Positions 51,636-61,228 are shown, numbered from the stretch's first letter. The stretch: DNA of 64,000 nt from Rhizobium brockwellii (GCF_000769405.2 NZ_CP053440.1:62001-126000); one strand, 5' to 3'. The notes: generated by a model from the sequence alone, not told the origin. Program-made: numbers and translations.

Positions 51636-52868
51636 TCAGAATTGGCCCTTGGGCGGAAGACCGAGCAGCTGCTGGCCGGCCATGGTGCCCACGGCATCCC
51701 AGTTCATGGAAATGTGGCGCCCGACGGCATTTGCATCGCGCCATGCACGCTGGACGGGGTTGGACATCTGGAGGCCGAGGCCGCCTGTCGACGCATTGAG
51801 TGCTTCCACGGCTCGAAGGGCCAGGCTGACCGCAAAGGACTGGCTCCGACGGGCGAGAATCCGATCGTCTTCGGTGATCTCGCCGGTGCCATCCTCGCGG
51901 GCCTGGGCTAGTTGCTGCGCCCGGGCAATATCACGCAGAATGATTTCGCGGGCGGCATCCACGGATGCGGAGGCTTCCGCCACGCGAAGCTGGATCGTCG
52001 GAAACTCCGCGATCTTGTTGTTGCCACCGGCAACTGCACCACGTGTCACACGGGTCCCGATCTGGTCGATATAGCTATCCAGTGCGCCCTTCGCCGCACC
52101 GACGGCGGCGCTGCCGAGGCAGAACGGAACCCCCATGAGGAGCGGAATGTTGAAAAGGCCGATACCCTTATAGCCACGTCCGCCCGGCGTTCTGCCGGAG
52201 GTCGCATCCGGAAAGCTCAATATGCGGTATTCCGGCACGAAGACATCCTTGAGGATCAGGCTTTTTGAGCCGGTGCCCGCGAGGCCGACCACGTCCCAAG
52301 TCTCGGCGATGGTATAGTCGTCGGCGGGAACCAGAAGGAACGCCGGCACAGGACGCTCACCCTCGCCGTTTGGCGGAATGATCGCCGCACAGAGCGCCCA
52401 TTGGGCATTTTCGCATCCGCTCGCAAAGGCCCAATCGCCGGATAGCCGGAAGCCACCCTCGACGCGTTCCGCCATGCGGACCGGCGCATAGGAACCGCAT
52501 AGCAGCGCATCCGGATTGCTGCCCCACACCTCCTGCTGAACCCTTTCATCGAACATGGCGAGGAGCCATTGATGCGCGGAAAGCAGGCCGGCAACCCAGC
52601 CGGTGGAGGCGCAGGCCGACGACAGCTCGATATTTGCATCGACAAGCTCGGCAAACGATCCTTGATCGCCGCCGAAACGGGCCGGCTTGACGATATCGAA
52701 ATAGCCGGCGGAGCGCAGCAGATCGACAGAGCGCGCCGGCACACGACCGGATTTTTCGGTATCGCGGGCGCCGGCACGGATTTCGTCCAGCACCGGGGCG
52801 ATGCGATCTGCAAGACATGCTGTCTTGACCCGCGCCGAGGCGGGAAACAGGGCGGCTGTATTGTTCAT
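51636..52868 (-). CDS. graA: Resorcinol hydroxylase, FADH2-dependent oxygenase component
   Basis: This 410-residue protein has the acyl-CoA-dehydrogenase-like fold of group D flavin monooxygenases. Helical N-terminal and C-terminal domains flank a beta region with GFRLSGDWAFASGCENAQWA. It uses reduced FAD from GraD and O2 to hydroxylate resorcinol to hydroxyquinol. It lies 10 bases after graD and 47 before graF in the order D-A-F-C-B-E described for Rhizobium sp. MTP-10005. Confidence 0.88.
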   Translation of the reverse strand: MNNTAALFPASARVKTACLADRIAPVLDEIRAGARDTEKSGRVPARSVDLLRSAGYFDIVKPARFGGDQGSFAELVDANIELSSACASTGWVAGLLSAHQWLLAMFDERVQQEVWGSNPDALLCGSYAPVRMAERVEGGFRLSGDWAFASGCENAQWALCAAIIPPNGEGERPVPAFLLVPADDYTIAETWDVVGLAGTGSKSLILKDVFVPEYRILSFPDATSGRTPGGRGYKGIGLFNIPLLMGVPFCLGSAAVGAAKGALDSYIDQIGTRVTRGAVAGGNNKIAEFPTIQLRVAEASASVDAAREIILRDIARAQQLAQAREDGTGEITEDDRILARRSQSFAVSLALRAVEALNASTGGLGLQMSNPVQRAWRDANAVGRHISMNWDAVGTMAGQQLLGLPPKGQF

Positions 52869-52878
52869 GGAACTACCT

Positions 52879-53418
52879 TCAGTTCTGGGATGCAGGAAGC
52901 GCGTGCTGTGGCGCGCAATATTTCGAATTCTCGTACATCAGCGCGATCGTATTTTCGGAATGGCGTGTATCCACCACCTGCCCGATGAAGATCGTGTGCG
53001 TTCCGTAGGGAACTGCGCCCATGCGGCGGCAGACAACCGAGGCATGAGCGGAGCCCAGCACCATCATGCCGCGCTCATGGCGAACCCAATCGGCAGCGTC
53101 GAAGCGACGCTCAGGCGCAATCTTGCCGCTGAACCCTTCCGATACGGCTGCCTGCCTGTCGGTCAGAACGCTGACTGCGAATTCCGGCACCTCAAGCAGC
53201 ATGTCATGCAGGTAGGTGCGATTGTTCAGGCAGATTATAAGAGATGGCGGATCCATCGAAAGTGATGTGACGGCGGTGGCCGTCATTCCATGATCCGCAC
53301 CGTTGCGACAAGCTGAAATGACCGTCACCGTCGCCGGGAAACGGCGCATGGTCGATCGAAACGCATCGCTGATGGGTGCAGGGGCCGGCGCTATGCCAAG
53401 GGCAGCAGTGGCAGACAT
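52879..53418 (-). CDS. graD: Resorcinol hydroxylase, flavin reductase component
   Basis: This 179-residue protein is a flavin-reductase-like (HpaC family) enzyme: FRSTMRRFPATVTVISACRN, GMTATAVTSLSMDPPSLIIC, and a C-terminal IGQVVDTRHSENTIALMYEN. It reduces FAD with NADH to supply GraA. GGAGG precedes ATG 53418. It opens the leftward operon and diverges from graR over about 200 bases. Confidence 0.87.
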   Translation of the reverse strand: MSATAALGIAPAPAPISDAFRSTMRRFPATVTVISACRNGADHGMTATAVTSLSMDPPSLIICLNNRTYLHDMLLEVPEFAVSVLTDRQAAVSEGFSGKIAPERRFDAADWVRHERGMMVLGSAHASVVCRRMGAVPYGTHTIFIGQVVDTRHSENTIALMYENSKYCAPQHALPASQN

Positions 53419-53452
53419 GATTTCCTCCCGTGTCTCCTCGGCATTTAGATTA

Positions 53453-53464
53453 TTGCATATGCAA
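53453..53464. promoter_or_regulatory. Probable GraR operator at the graD promoter
   Basis: TTGCATATGCAA is a perfect 12-base palindrome in the AT-rich divergent region between graD and graR, the right type of site for a MarR-family dimer. A related palindrome precedes graK. Confidence 0.6.
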
Positions 53465-53619
53465 CTATTGTCAATGCAAGTTTATAAATTGAGCGGGAAA
53501 ATGCTTGCCTTACTCAGCCTTTCTCGACTGCTGAAAGCCAATCGTGTTGTCATTCCGGTAATTTAGGTGCATGTCGGAGAGAGCCCTCAGCAAGCGAAAT
53601 CCCGCCAGCAGACAGAGAC

Positions 53620-54072
53620 ATGTACAAACTTACCGATTCCGTTCCGTATCTTCTCAATCGCGCCGGCGTGCGGATAGCCGAGGTATTCGCGCAGAGAATC
53701 GCCGAAGACAATCTCAGCGTGGCGATGTACCGGGTTCTGGCCATGCTCAAGGAGCGCCGGGAAAGCACCCTTGGAGATCTCGCCGACGTCGTCTCTGTCG
53801 AGATTTCGACGCTTTCGCGCCTCGTCGGCACACTGGCCAAGCGCAAGCTGGTGTCGAGAACACGTCCGGAAGATAATGGCCGTATCGTCATCGTAAGGCT
53901 GACCCCGCAGGGCGAGGCGCTGACCGAAAGGCTCATGCCGCTTGCCGTCGAGCTTGAACGCACCGCGGTTCAGGACATGTCGGACGAGGAGGTCGCAGCA
54001 CTGAAGAAGGCGCTGCGTCGCATGCACAGCAACCTGCCGGCAATGTCCGGAAAGGGAAAAGTTGCGAGCTGA
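53620..54072 (+). CDS. graR: MarR-family regulator of the gra genes
   Basis: This 150-residue MarR protein has a winged helix in the middle (ERRESTLGDLADVVSVEIST, then LSRLVGTLAKRKLVSRTRPE) and flanking dimerisation helices. In Rhizobium sp. MTP-10005 the MarR-type GraR controls gamma-resorcylate genes. Here it diverges from graDAFCBE and is followed by graK, with candidate operators on both sides. Confidence 0.9.
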   Translation: MYKLTDSVPYLLNRAGVRIAEVFAQRIAEDNLSVAMYRVLAMLKERRESTLGDLADVVSVEISTLSRLVGTLAKRKLVSRTRPEDNGRIVIVRLTPQGEALTERLMPLAVELERTAVQDMSDEEVAALKKALRRMHSNLPAMSGKGKVAS

Positions 54073-54076
54073 AAAG

Positions 54077-54090
54077 TTTGCAGTTGCAAA
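54077..54090. promoter_or_regulatory. Probable GraR operator upstream of graK
   Basis: TTTGCAGTTGCAAA consists of the arms TTTGCA and TGCAAA around GT, five bases after the graR stop. It shares the TTGCA/TGCAA half-sites with the palindrome at 53453. Confidence 0.55.
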
Positions 54091-54271
54091 TATTTTATTC
54101 GCAAGTATTTAATAGCGTGTCATCGTTGTCTTGACATGGCCCGTTTGCGGGTGAGTCTGGCGCTGGGAGGAACCACGCCGGCAACGATCCAGGAGGATTT
54201 GTACACGGATCGACGCGGACCTGCCGCTGGCAGGAGCGTACTCCTGTACGCAAATGTATGGGGAGGGAAAA

Positions 54272-55555
54272 TTGGCCATACAAGATCTCGCTATTATCAA
54301 CGAACGCGTTCGCAGCCCGAATATTATCATCGCCCTTTGCGGTCTGCTCATCCTGTTCGACGGCTACGACCTGATCGTTTACGGCGCAGTCGCGCCGGCG
54401 TTGCTCGGTGAAGCCAGTTGGGGCCTGACGCCGGGCATGGTCGGACGCGCTGCTTCCATCACCCTGTTCGGTATGTTGCTGGGCGCACTCGTTGCCGGCA
54501 CACTTGCTGACAGGATAGGTCGTCGCAAGGTCATCATCGGCAGTCTGCTGAGCTTTTCCGTGATGATGATCGGCAGCGGTCTTGCGCCGAACTTTCTCGC
54601 TTTCGAGGGAACACGCTTTCTCGCCGGCCTGGGCCTTGGCGCTCTTTTTCCGACGGTAACCGCTTTGATCATCGAGTTTTCTCCGCCGAAACGGAAGGCA
54701 ATGGCCTATTCGATTGCTCTTCTCGGTTATCTGGCCGGCGGCATCATCTCGGGTATCCTCGGAATGCTGCTGATACAGAAATACGGATGGCGTCCACTGA
54801 TGATTATCGGCGGTGCACCGATCCTGCTTCTGCCTTTCTTCATCCGCCTCATCCCCGAGTCCCCCGAATGGCTGGCAACGAAGAACCGCCAGACCGAAGC
54901 CAACCAGATCGCAAACCAGTACGGGCTGCCCAATCCCGTAGCCAGGCCCGTTGCGTCACGCCAGGTCGGCATCCGCTCGTTGTTTTCCGAAGGTCGCCTG
55001 CTGCCGACATTGAATGCGTGGGGCATCCACTTCTGTTCGCTTCTGCTCACATTCGGCATGGTCAACTGGCTTCCGACCATCATGAACAAGATGGGCTATG
55101 ACATCGGTTCTGCCCTGCTCTTCTCCGTAACGCTCAATCTCGGAGCGGCCGTCGGCCTCCTGATCGGCGCAAGGATTGCCGACCGCGGAAACGTCAAAAT
55201 AGTCGTGGCAGGCATGTTTCTTCTCGGAGCCTGCTCGATCTGGCTGCTGACGCAGGTGGATCAGGGCCTCCAGGTCTATGGTCTCGTCGCACTCGCCGGT
55301 ACGGGAACGATCGGTACGCAGATCCTCGCCAACGTTCTCGTTGGAAACCTCTATCCGGTTGAGATCCGCGGAACCGGCCTTGGCTTCTCGCTCGGCATCG
55401 GCCGTATCGGCGGCATGATAGGACCGGCCATCGGCGGCGCGGTTCTGGGTGCAGGCCTGGCTCCACAGTGGAACTTCTACATCTTCGCATCGGTCGGAGT
55501 CTTGGGATGCGTCCTCGCGCTCATGACATTGCTGTATCGCAAAAAGGCTGATTGA
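54272..55555 (+). CDS. graK: MFS transporter, aromatic acid type, likely gamma-resorcylate importer
   Basis: This 427-residue MFS permease of the aromatic acid:H+ symporter group has about 12 helices. The helix-1 motif LLILFDGYDLIVYGAVAPAL contains the DGYD signature, and GTLADRIGRRKVI is the loop 2-3 signature. TTG 54272 is chosen because GGGGAGG ends seven bases before it; ATG 54254 is an alternative without a ribosome site. Position next to graR matches the gamma-resorcylate transporter gene graK. Confidence 0.85.
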   Translation: MAIQDLAIINERVRSPNIIIALCGLLILFDGYDLIVYGAVAPALLGEASWGLTPGMVGRAASITLFGMLLGALVAGTLADRIGRRKVIIGSLLSFSVMMIGSGLAPNFLAFEGTRFLAGLGLGALFPTVTALIIEFSPPKRKAMAYSIALLGYLAGGIISGILGMLLIQKYGWRPLMIIGGAPILLLPFFIRLIPESPEWLATKNRQTEANQIANQYGLPNPVARPVASRQVGIRSLFSEGRLLPTLNAWGIHFCSLLLTFGMVNWLPTIMNKMGYDIGSALLFSVTLNLGAAVGLLIGARIADRGNVKIVVAGMFLLGACSIWLLTQVDQGLQVYGLVALAGTGTIGTQILANVLVGNLYPVEIRGTGLGFSLGIGRIGGMIGPAIGGAVLGAGLAPQWNFYIFASVGVLGCVLALMTLLYRKKAD

Positions 55556-55567
55556 CGATCAGATTGT

Positions 55568-55595
55568 CGGCAGGTCTGGCATCCAGAACCTGCCG
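55568..55595 (+). terminator. Hairpin after graK
   Basis: The arms CGGCAGGT (55568-55575) and ACCTGCCG (55588-55595) start 12 bases after the graK stop. No T tract follows, so a terminator role is possible but weakly supported. Confidence 0.4.
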
Positions 55596-55826
55596 GCAAT
55601 GCAAACCTTGTGAAGCCGCTTCCCGATCATAGCCGACGGCTTTACGCGGTCACCGAGGCGAACGACCGGAAGCGCAAGGACAAGTGGTTTCTGCCGCCGG
55701 CACGCTGGCGATCGAGCAGGTCGGCTAAATCCCCGTGTCGTAAAACAAGATATATAGTCGACGAAGCGGCCGACATCCCGTATGCCGCTCATATGTCGCT
55801 CCGACAGGCAATAGAAAGTCACATCG

Positions 55827-56060
55827 ATGGCAAACTCTCCCCGCAGACCTGTCAATCCAATGGATGCTGCCGAAGCGTTGTTCAAACCCGCGAAGAAGAA
55901 GCCGGAACAGGCTGTTGAGCGGCCGGCGCTGCCGAATACCAAGGAGTTTGTTTCGCTCAAGATCGACAGTGATGTGCTTGCCTTTTTCCAGGAAGATGGC
56001 CCTGGTTGGCAGGATCGGATCAACGATATATTGCGCGCCGCGATGAAGAAAAGGCTCTGA
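55827..56060 (+). CDS. BrnA-like antitoxin-family protein, orphan
   Basis: This 77-residue protein has a disordered basic N-terminus (PAKKKPEQAVERP) and a C-terminal ribbon-helix-helix-like segment VSLKIDSDVLAFFQEDGPGW followed by QDRINDILRAAMKKRL, the BrnA pattern. BrnA normally follows a BrnT ribonuclease toxin and represses the pair. No BrnT-like frame is seen upstream, so this may be a free-standing DNA-binding protein. The ribosome site is weak. Confidence 0.68.
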   Translation: MANSPRRPVNPMDAAEALFKPAKKKPEQAVERPALPNTKEFVSLKIDSDVLAFFQEDGPGWQDRINDILRAAMKKRL

Positions 56061-56100
56061 CCCTGTTGCGCCATCTTGTGCGCTACGGGTGGTCGATGTG

Positions 56101-56496
56101 ATGCCGAATGCACTCCACCGGCTTCTCAGCAGCGGCGTTGTCCACGTTCTCTTCGCCTTTTTGGCAATGGGCAGCTGGGCGGTTTTCGCCAATCGCGCGC
56201 ACGCCATGCCATTGCCGCTCTATGCCGGCCTAGTGCAGGGTACGATTTCCGCCTGCCTGACGCTTTTCCTGAAATCTGTGATCGACTGGCTTTCAAAGCG
56301 CTTCGTCGGATCCGCACGATTTTGGGCGCCGCCTGTCATTGCTTGTCTCGGCTCAGCCAGCATTCTCGTGGCAATCCATGCGGCGACCGGTACGCCGGAA
56401 ATACTCAAGACCATCGCATTTCCGCTGCTCGTATCGACGAGCTACGCGGCAATTTACAATTATTCGATCTCGGCAAGACGAGGTTTCGATACATGA
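56101..56496 (+). CDS. Small hypothetical membrane protein
   Basis: This 131-residue protein has about four hydrophobic segments: VVHVLFAFLAMGSWAVFANR, a second around GLVQGTISACLTLFLKSVI, APPVIACLGSASILVAIHAA and AFPLLVSTSYAAIYNY. I do not recognise a functional family. ATG 56101 is preferred over GTG 56089. It begins 40 bases after the BrnA-like gene and may be cotranscribed. Confidence 0.6.
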   Translation: MPNALHRLLSSGVVHVLFAFLAMGSWAVFANRAHAMPLPLYAGLVQGTISACLTLFLKSVIDWLSKRFVGSARFWAPPVIACLGSASILVAIHAATGTPEILKTIAFPLLVSTSYAAIYNYSISARRGFDT

Positions 56497-56604
56497 TGGG
56501 ACGGCCGCTGATCCCATTTAAGCTGCGGACACGCCTATCATTGCTACTGCGCACCGGTAGCACCCAGTTGCTGCGGGAAGCAAGGGCGTGTCCGCGGTAG
56601 AATG

Positions 56605-57504
56605 TCACTCCTTCACCGCCCCGGTCATCGATGAGACGTAATAGTCCACGAAGAACGAGTAGAGGATGACCACCGGGAGCGAGCCGAACAATGCGCCCGC
56701 CATCAGTGCCCCCCATTCGAAGACGTCGCCGCGCACCAGTTCGGTCAGGACGCCGACCGGGATGGTTTTGTTTTCCGAGGACTGGATGAAAGTCAGCGCA
56801 TAGATGAATTCGTTCCAGGACAGCGTGAAGGCGAAGATGCCAGCCGAAATCAGCCCCGGCACGGCGAGCGGTAGAATGATCTTGGTGAGAATCTGCCATC
56901 TGTTGGCGCCGTCCACCAGCGCGCTTTCCTCCAGCTCGAATGGAATCGAGCGGAAATAGCCCATCAGCAGCCAGGTGCAGAAGGGAATGAGGAAGGTCGG
57001 ATAGGTGAAGATCAGCGCCAGCCGCGAGTCGTAGATTCCGAGCTTGAAGACGATGAAGGCAAGCGGGATGAAGAGGATCGACGGCGGCACGAGATAGGCG
57101 AGGAAGATGACGAGGCCGACCGAACGGGAGCCTGTGAAGCGGACGCGCTCGATGGCATAGGCCCCGAAGACTGACGCCACCAACGAAAGGAACGTGGAGC
57201 AGACCGCGACCAGCATCGTGTTCCACAGCCAGCCCGGATAGGATGTCTCAAAGAACAGGTATTTGATGTGATCGAGCGTCGCTCCCACGACCCAGAAGGG
57301 GCTGTAGTTGCTGTAGTCGGTCAGCTGATCGTTCGGTTTCACCGCGGTGATCGCCATCCAGTAGAACGGGAAGAGCAGCACGACGACGAAGACGGCCATC
57401 GGCAGGTAGAGCATCACGATCCGCCGCGGCAGGCGGTTCAGATAGCTCATACCTTCGGCATTGTCGGTCACGACCTGATCGGCGGCGTTTGAATTTATCG
57501 ACAT
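56605..57504 (-). CDS. Carbohydrate ABC transporter permease (UgpE/MalG-like)
   Basis: This 299-residue permease has about six helices and the MalG-type coupling loop ELEESALVDGANRWQILTKI. It is the last gene of the leftward sugar-importer operon. ATG 57504 with GGGAGAG upstream is chosen; the frame stays open another 180 codons, but that part is antisense to the preceding permease. Confidence 0.9.
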   Translation of the reverse strand: MSINSNAADQVVTDNAEGMSYLNRLPRRIVMLYLPMAVFVVVLLFPFYWMAITAVKPNDQLTDYSNYSPFWVVGATLDHIKYLFFETSYPGWLWNTMLVAVCSTFLSLVASVFGAYAIERVRFTGSRSVGLVIFLAYLVPPSILFIPLAFIVFKLGIYDSRLALIFTYPTFLIPFCTWLLMGYFRSIPFELEESALVDGANRWQILTKIILPLAVPGLISAGIFAFTLSWNEFIYALTFIQSSENKTIPVGVLTELVRGDVFEWGALMAGALFGSLPVVILYSFFVDYYVSSMTGAVKE

Positions 57505-57527
57505 CGTCACTCTCCCTAACCCTGACC

Positions 57528-58460
57528 CTAATCCTGGCCGCCCTGTTGCCATTTGCGCCGTTGCAGGCCGAAGAAGCTGAACATGATGGCGCCGAGCAGG
57601 AAGGGCACCATGGCGACCGCGATGGCCGCACCCTCGCCGAGCTGACCGCCTGGAATGCCGCGCTGGAAGGATAGCGTCGCCATCAGATGCGTCGCGTTGA
57701 CGGGTCCCCCCTTGGTCAGCACGTAGATGAGCTGGAAATCCGTAAAGGTGAAGAGCACCGAGAAGGTCATCACAACGGCGATGATCGGCGTCAACATCGG
57801 CAGCGTCACATAGCGGAAACGCTGCCAGTTCGTGGCGCCGTCGAGCGAGGCGGCCTCCTGCAGCGACGCCGGAATCGTCTGCAGCCCCGCAAGCAGCGAG
57901 ATCGCCACGAAGGGAATGCCGCGCCAGACATTGGCGACGATGACGGATATGCGCGCATTGATGGGATCGCCGAGGAAGTTGATCGGTCCGCTGATCAGCC
58001 CGAGCTGCATCAGCGACCAGGAGATGATCGAGAACTGGGAATCGTAGATCCACCAGAAGGCCAGCGCCGAAAGCACCGTCGGCACCACCCAGGGAAGCAG
58101 CACGATGGCCCGGAAGAAGGATTTGAACGGCAGATGCTGGTTGAGCAGCATCGCCAGCCAGAGGCCGAGCGCGAATTTCAGCACCGAGGCAACGGAGGTA
58201 TAGAGAATGGTGTTGAAGACCGACAGCCAGAAGACGCTGTCGTCCATCAGGAACTGGTAGTTCTCCAGCCCGATGAAGATGCCGTCGCGGCCGATCCTCG
58301 TATCGGTGAAGCCGAGCCAGACGCCGAGCCCCAGCGGATAGGTGAGAAAGCAGACGAGGAACACCGCCGCCGGCAACATGAACAGGAAGCCGAGCACATT
58401 GTTGTTCTGCAGGAGCGAAGAGATCGGCCCGCGTCTATCCTCCGGATTCACCATCGACAT
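57528..58460 (-). CDS. Carbohydrate ABC transporter permease (UgpA/MalF-like)
   Basis: This 310-residue permease begins with a cytoplasmic tail and GFLFMLPAAVFLVCFLTYPL, and has the coupling loop SLQEAASLDGATNWQRFRYV. It pairs with the permease at 56605 and is typed as carbohydrate uptake family 1. The gap to the next permease is 23 bases. Confidence 0.9.
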   Translation of the reverse strand: MSMVNPEDRRGPISSLLQNNNVLGFLFMLPAAVFLVCFLTYPLGLGVWLGFTDTRIGRDGIFIGLENYQFLMDDSVFWLSVFNTILYTSVASVLKFALGLWLAMLLNQHLPFKSFFRAIVLLPWVVPTVLSALAFWWIYDSQFSIISWSLMQLGLISGPINFLGDPINARISVIVANVWRGIPFVAISLLAGLQTIPASLQEAASLDGATNWQRFRYVTLPMLTPIIAVVMTFSVLFTFTDFQLIYVLTKGGPVNATHLMATLSFQRGIPGGQLGEGAAIAVAMVPFLLGAIMFSFFGLQRRKWQQGGQD

Positions 58461-58543
58461 TGCTTATCTCCAGATTGCGTTTTGAACTCGCAGGGTGCTT
58501 GCGGCACGCCGAAGCCGGCATGCCGCTTGCTTTGAAGCGTGGC

Positions 58544-59848
58544 TCAGACGCGATAGTAGCGGTTTGCCCGGCGTTCAGCTTCCTTCATCGCATCTTCGGG
58601 CGACATCTGGCCGGTGACGGCGGCCGCATACATGTCGACCAGAACGTAATCGGCCATGGTCGCTGCCGAGGCATAACCAAGTGGGCCGGCATAGCCGTTC
58701 GGACGCAGCTTTTCCGAGGCACGTGCATAAGGCGCGTGGATCGGATCGGATGTCCAGATCGGGTTCTTGGCGAAAGCCTTGAGCGGCTGGCAGCAATAGG
58801 CGCTTGAGCCCTGGATCCAGGCATTCATCTGGTCGGCTTCCATCATGAACTTGATGTAGGCCTTCGCCGCTTCCGGATACTTCGTATGCTTGAAGAGAAG
58901 CAGTGAGCTCGTCTGGAAAAGCTCGACGCTCTGGCCAACCGGGCCGACGGGGAAATTCGTCGTGCGGATGTCCTTGGCGATCTCGGCGAGCTTCGGGTCG
59001 TTCTTGGCCGTGTAATAGACCGAGACGCCGTTGGCGATCAGCGACACCTGGCCCGCGAGGAAGGCGCGGTTGTTGTTGACGTCCTGCCAGCTTTCCGTGC
59101 CCGGAATGAAGGTCGCATAGAGCTCCTTGGCATAGTTGATCGACGCCAGCGTTTCCGGGCTGTTGATCGTCACCTTGCCGCCTTCGTCGACCATCTTGCC
59201 GCCGTGGCTCCAAAGCAGCCAATGGGCGTAGTTGTTGCCGTCGCCGACGGCCTTGCCGTGCGGGAAGCCGGCCGGCGTACCCTTGGCTTTCATCGCCTTG
59301 CAAAGCTCGAGGAAGCCCGCCGTGTCTTTCGGGAACTCGCTGAAGCCGGCTGCCTTCACGTGAGTGTCGCGATAGACCACCGCATTGCCGATTGCCGCCA
59401 GCGGCATGGCGATGAAGGTGTCGCCGCGCGCGGCATAGCCCTTCACACCGTCATACCAGCCGCCATACTTGTTGCCGAGATAGTTGGCGAGTTCGGTCAG
59501 GTCGACCAGCTTGTCGGGATACTGGTGGGCGTCATCGAACCAGCACATGATGAGGTCCGGGCCGGAGCCGACATTGGCCGCGACGGCCGCCTTCGGGCGG
59601 ATATCTTCCCAGCTTTCCTTGTCGATGCGCACCTCGACGCCGGTCGCTTCGGTGAACTTCTTGGTGTTGGCAAGCCATGCCTCCTCGTCGCCCTTGACGA
59701 AAGGTGTCCAGCGTAGCAGCCGCAGGCTGGCGCCGCTTTCCGGTGTGTAGGTCGGTTCGGCTTGCGCGAAGGTCGGCCTGATGCCGAGGCCGGCGGCGCC
59801 GGCAACGGCAGCCGAGGCGGCAAGAAAGTCACGTCTCTTAAAACTCAT
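58544..59848 (-). CDS. Carbohydrate ABC transporter substrate-binding protein, Tat-exported
   Basis: This 434-residue UgpB-type protein has a twin-arginine signal (SFKRRDFLAASAAVAGAAGL, Arg 5-6) cleaved near residue 30. Mature motifs include LLRWTPFVKGDEEAW and VEVRIDKESWEDIRPKAAVA. ATG 59848 has GAGGAGG upstream. Position after a D-erythronate-dehydrogenase-like gene suggests a sugar acid or sugar as ligand, but the sequence does not fix it. Confidence 0.88.
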   Translation of the reverse strand: MSFKRRDFLAASAAVAGAAGLGIRPTFAQAEPTYTPESGASLRLLRWTPFVKGDEEAWLANTKKFTEATGVEVRIDKESWEDIRPKAAVAANVGSGPDLIMCWFDDAHQYPDKLVDLTELANYLGNKYGGWYDGVKGYAARGDTFIAMPLAAIGNAVVYRDTHVKAAGFSEFPKDTAGFLELCKAMKAKGTPAGFPHGKAVGDGNNYAHWLLWSHGGKMVDEGGKVTINSPETLASINYAKELYATFIPGTESWQDVNNNRAFLAGQVSLIANGVSVYYTAKNDPKLAEIAKDIRTTNFPVGPVGQSVELFQTSSLLLFKHTKYPEAAKAYIKFMMEADQMNAWIQGSSAYCCQPLKAFAKNPIWTSDPIHAPYARASEKLRPNGYAGPLGYASAATMADYVLVDMYAAAVTGQMSPEDAMKEAERRANRYYRV

Positions 59849-59884
59849 GATATTCCTCCTCTTCAAAAAGCGGGTGCGAACTCC

Positions 59885-59916
59885 CCGACGTTCACCTCCC
59901 GCTTGGTGAACGTCGG
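59885..59916 (-). repeat. Hairpin upstream of the binding-protein gene
   Basis: CCGACGTTCACC (59885-59896) and GGTGAACGTCGG (59905-59916) are perfect 12-base arms around an 8-base loop, 37 bases before the binding-protein start. It may stabilise the 5' end of a processed transcript, or be an operator of an internal promoter. The remaining 78 bases to the ATPase gene are very GC-rich. Confidence 0.65.
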
Positions 59917-59994
59917 TCCTTGCATCCCTGAAACGGGGTGCTGCCGGCCTGCGGGCGACGGGGCTCCTCCGCCCCGCGCAGCCGCTGGACGGCG

Positions 59995-61062
59995 TCAGTC
60001 GGTCAATCTTCGGCCGCTCTCGGCATCGAAGAGATGAACATGCGCGGCGTCGATCGCAACGCGCAGGGTCTCGCCCGGCCGCGCGCTGACGCGTTCGCGG
60101 AAGACGCAGCTGAGGTCGCTGCCGCCGAGCCTGAGGATAAGATGTGTCTCGTAGCCGGTCGGCTCGATCACCACGATTTCGCCGGGCAGCCCGTTGGCAT
60201 CGAGTAAAATGTATTCCGGGCGCAGCCCGTAGACGAGGTCGCGGCCGATGGCGTCGGCTGGCGGATTGGCGACCGGGAGCGCAGTGCCGTCGGATGCCCT
60301 GAAACTTGTGGGGTTTTCGGGATCGAGCCGGCCCTTGATCATGTTCATCGCCGGCGAGCCGATGAACCCGCCAACGAAGAGATTGGCCGGCTTGTCGTAA
60401 AGCTCGAGCGGCGTGCCGATCTGCTCGACAACGCCGTCATGCATGACGACGATCTTGTCGGCCATAGTCATGGCCTCGATCTGGTCGTGGGTGACGTAGA
60501 CCGTCGTCGTTTTCAGCCGCTGGTGCAGTTCCTTGATTTCGGCGCGCATGGCGACGCGCAGCTTCGCATCGAGGTTGGATAGCGGTTCGTCGAACAGGAA
60601 GACTTCCGGATCGCGGACGATCGCCCGCCCCATGGCGACACGCTGGCGCTGACCGCCGGATAGCTGGCGCGGATAACGGTCGAGCAATTTGTCGAGACCG
60701 AGGATGCCGGCGGCATATTTCACCCGCTTCTCGGCTTCCGCCTTCGGCGCCTTGTTCAGCATCAGCGAGAAGCCCATGTTCTCCTGTACCGTCATATGCG
60801 GATAGAGCGCATAGTTCTGGAACACCATGGCGATGTCGCGGTCCTTGGGCGGCAGCGTGTTGACCACGCGCCCGCCGATCTTGATCTCGCCGCCGGAAAT
60901 ATTCTCAAGTCCCGCCAGCATCCGCAGAAGAGTGGATTTTCCACAACCCGACGGGCCGACCAGGATCACGAATTCCCCGTCGGCAATGTCGATATCGACG
61001 CCTTTGATGACCGGAAATGCCCCGAATGATTTCCGCACATCCGCGAATTGAACGCCTGCCAT
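59995..61062 (-). CDS. Sugar ABC transporter ATP-binding protein (UgpC/MalK-like)
   Basis: This 355-residue ATPase has Walker A GPSGCGKS, the signature [15 protein letters not shown], Walker [16 protein letters not shown] and a C-terminal TOBE/OB regulatory domain with [20 protein letters not shown]. It powers the importer. ATG 61062 after GGGAGGAG is preferred over GTG 61068. Unusually, the ATPase gene comes first, before the binding-protein and permease genes. Confidence 0.91.
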   Translation of the reverse strand: MAGVQFADVRKSFGAFPVIKGVDIDIADGEFVILVGPSGCGKSTLLRMLAGLENISGGEIKIGGRVVNTLPPKDRDIAMVFQNYALYPHMTVQENMGFSLMLNKAPKAEAEKRVKYAAGILGLDKLLDRYPRQLSGGQRQRVAMGRAIVRDPEVFLFDEPLSNLDAKLRVAMRAEIKELHQRLKTTTVYVTHDQIEAMTMADKIVVMHDGVVEQIGTPLELYDKPANLFVGGFIGSPAMNMIKGRLDPENPTSFRASDGTALPVANPPADAIGRDLVYGLRPEYILLDANGLPGEIVVIEPTGYETHLILRLGGSDLSCVFRERVSARPGETLRVAIDAAHVHLFDAESGRRLTD

Positions 61063-61228
61063 ACCCACTCCTCCCAGAAATCGAGCGCTACATGCTATGT
61101 ATTCGTAATTTCGTATATCTTGCCGGCGGCCTTATCTTCTCAAGTCCTTCTGCCGCTGCAATCCCGCATATGCGGGTGTGCCCGGGCGATACTCTCCTCC
61201 TATGGGGCGGTTTTAGCCCAGCCCAATC

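Noticed and set aside
57511..57535. Telomere-like CCCTAA/CCCTGA repeats between the two permeases
   Set aside because: Only about 25 bases, imperfect, and part of the ribosome-site region of the downstream permease; chance composition.
57505..58053. Possible 180-residue N-terminal extension of the UgpE-like permease
   Set aside because: The extension is antisense-frame noise within the preceding permease gene; GGGAGAG and ATG at 57504 give the normal family length.
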